16,022 nt of DNA, from contig HF991337.1 in assembly GCA_000431515.1 (NCBI GenBank), positions 8,092-24,113 of the forward strand, in the 5' to 3' direction. A program made the translations under genes and the position numbers. A model generated the notes under the pieces. The model made no database searches. It saw only the letters and a list, made by a program, of their open reading frames with translations, and was not told where the DNA came from. The stretch is from Clostridium sp. CAG:632. Lineage in GTDB: Bacteria > Bacillota > Clostridia > Lachnospirales > Lachnospiraceae. The stretch's first letter is position 1. Every line of letters starts with the position of its first letter. This document shows positions 14,951 to 16,022 of the stretch, one piece after another.

Positions 14951-16022
14951 TCAGACATCATTTTCCCAATATTTTTTCACCTTTTCCACAACGTAATATG
15001 TCGCTCCGAGCACTAACCGGCTCCCCTCTTCCAAAAAAACCTGTTCTCCCACAGAAATCCGCCTGCCGTTATAGTAGGTTCCATTGGTAGATGCCAGATC
15101 CTCAATGCACAGCTTCCCTGTATTCTGAAATATCCGCGCATGTCTCCGGCTGATTCCTGTTTCATATAACGGATACTCTGCACGATTGGATCGTCCGATA
15201 ATTCCCGGCAGAACATTCAGTAAAATATCCTGTGTTTCTACTCCTTTCAATTTCCAGATCTCCTGCTCTGCCGACTGTATCAGGCCGGTCTCTCCTCCTT
15301 GGTTTTTTTCGATCACACAGGTTTCCCCCGGATTCACTTCTACCTGTTCCGTTATCTGTTTTTTTAAGTCTTCTTTACCTGTTTTCTCCGAAACACTTAT
15401 ATTCCCCTTACGCCTTTTCCGGCTAAGCTTCAACGTACTATAAAGCAGGAACGCAAACACGATCATACTGAAAATCATAAATTTACAATCCCGGTCGTAT
15501 CCTAAAAATACCCAGTACCGCAATGCAAACACTATAACAGCCACCAGAGAAATACCTGTCAGGATCCTATAAATCCATATTTGTTTTTCTTCCCGCAGCT
15601 CTTCCTGCTTTTCTTCTCGTTTTCCCCCTCGCTCTCCTTCTTGTCTTTCTCCTCGGTCTTCTCCTCGACCTTCTCTCCGCTCCGGCTTTCCGTTTTTTTC
15701 AGTCCATGCCACCGGCTCTGCCACTGCCGGACCCGATACTTCTGCTGCTTTTCCCGGTTCTCTTCCCGGATATGTACTCCTTGTCCTATCGTTTTCCATA
15801 TGATCAGATACCGTTATCTGCGTTTCCATATCTTCCAGAAACTTCCGGATTTCCTCCGTTCCCACGGCCTCCTCCTGCAGCAACCGGTACAAATTATAAA
15901 TATACATAACAGCCGCTGAATCCTGATGCCCGGTATGCTTCATGCAAAACTCTACCAGCCGGACGAATGACTCTCGAAAATCTCCCGGATTCTCCAACTG
16001 AAAACAAAACCGGAATTCCTGC
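14951..16022 (-). CDS. FHA domain membrane protein with DUF6382-like N-terminal part (5' end outside window)
   Basis: The open frame continues to the right edge without a stop, so the gene starts outside the window; a TTG at 15997 is probably not its start. About 356 residues are visible. The first 65 (FCFQLENPGDF ... VEFCMKHTGHQDSAAVMYIYNLYRLL) resemble the end of DUF6382, often fused to FHA. Then come a charged linker (nt 15584-15691) rich in Arg, Glu, Gly and Lys, two membrane segments (nt about 15577-15498 and 15483-15434) and a C-terminal FHA domain with IIGRSNRAEY, GISRRHARIF and LASTNGTYYNGR, the residues that bind phosphothreonine. FHA proteins read Ser/Thr phosphorylation, and a kinase is encoded about 13 kb away in the same window. 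A direct link between them is only inference. Confidence 0.88.
   Translation of the reverse strand, partial: QEFRFCFQLENPGDFRESFVRLVEFCMKHTGHQDSAAVMYIYNLYRLLQEEAVGTEEIRKFLEDMETQITVSDHMENDRTRSTYPGREPGKAAEVSGPAVAEPVAWTEKNGKPERREGRGEDRGERQEGERGGKREEKQEELREEKQIWIYRILTGISLVAVIVFALRYWVFLGYDRDCKFMIFSMIVFAFLLYSTLKLSRKRRKGNISVSEKTGKEDLKKQITEQVEVNPGETCVIEKNQGGETGLIQSAEQEIWKLKGVETQDILLNVLPGIIGRSNRAEYPLYETGISRRHARIFQNTGKLCIEDLASTNGTYYNGRRISVGEQVFLEEGSRLVLGATYYVVEKVKKYWENDV

Noticed and set aside
1..16022. Mobile elements, CRISPR arrays, tRNA or rRNA genes
   Set aside because: No transposase or integrase frame, no regularly spaced repeats, no CCA-ended cloverleaf and no rRNA-like sequence were seen on either strand.

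Overview
The window reads as a chromosomal stretch of a spore-forming member of the Clostridia, most likely Lachnospiraceae. Evidence for this: a SPOCS/DUF3794-LysM protein, a YlmH homologue followed by a small DUF6472-type Cys-rich protein, an FHA protein whose N-terminal part resembles DUF6382, a family M18 aminopeptidase, and the dnaX-ybaB-recR order. Base composition is moderate (slightly AT-rich) and uniform. I see no insertion sequence, prophage, CRISPR array, tRNA or rRNA. All genes but one are on the minus strand, and no gene-free gap exceeds about 165 bases.

In minus-strand reading order (right to left), the window opens at 16022 with the C-terminal part of an FHA membrane protein, cut by the window edge. 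After a 127-base gap with a clear sigma-A-type promoter comes a gene series with short gaps: a flavodoxin-like/SCP2 fusion, dnaX, ybaB/ebfC, recR and pfkA. This is the familiar replication/recombination cluster with a glycolytic gene attached. pfkA carries a 27-bp in-frame tandem duplication. Between pfkA and the next gene (129 aa, unknown) lies a 14-bp inverted repeat that would bury that gene's ribosome binding site. Next are an 840-aa membrane-anchored extracellular protein with a possibly dead C39-like domain, ylmH, the DUF6472-type protein, a PrcB-like lipoprotein and the SPOCS-LysM gene, which has a candidate sigma-E-like promoter.

Left of 3971 is a 162-base gap holding a promoter overlapped by a 10-bp inverted repeat, then the M18 aminopeptidase. 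That gene converges, with only four bases between stop codons, on the single plus-strand gene, an XRE-like helix-turn-helix regulator. The regulator is divergent from a Ser/Thr kinase with three C-terminal membrane segments and no glycine-rich loop. Kinase plus regulator look like a recurring Firmicutes two-gene signalling module. The left end holds a VanZ-like membrane protein and the first 45 codons of a secreted protein that runs off the window.

Most of the window is ordinary core genome. The points most worth a second look are the Shine-Dalgarno-burying hairpin at 10020-10078, the pfkA duplication, the 840-aa membrane protein with its small upstream partner, and the divergent kinase/regulator pair.
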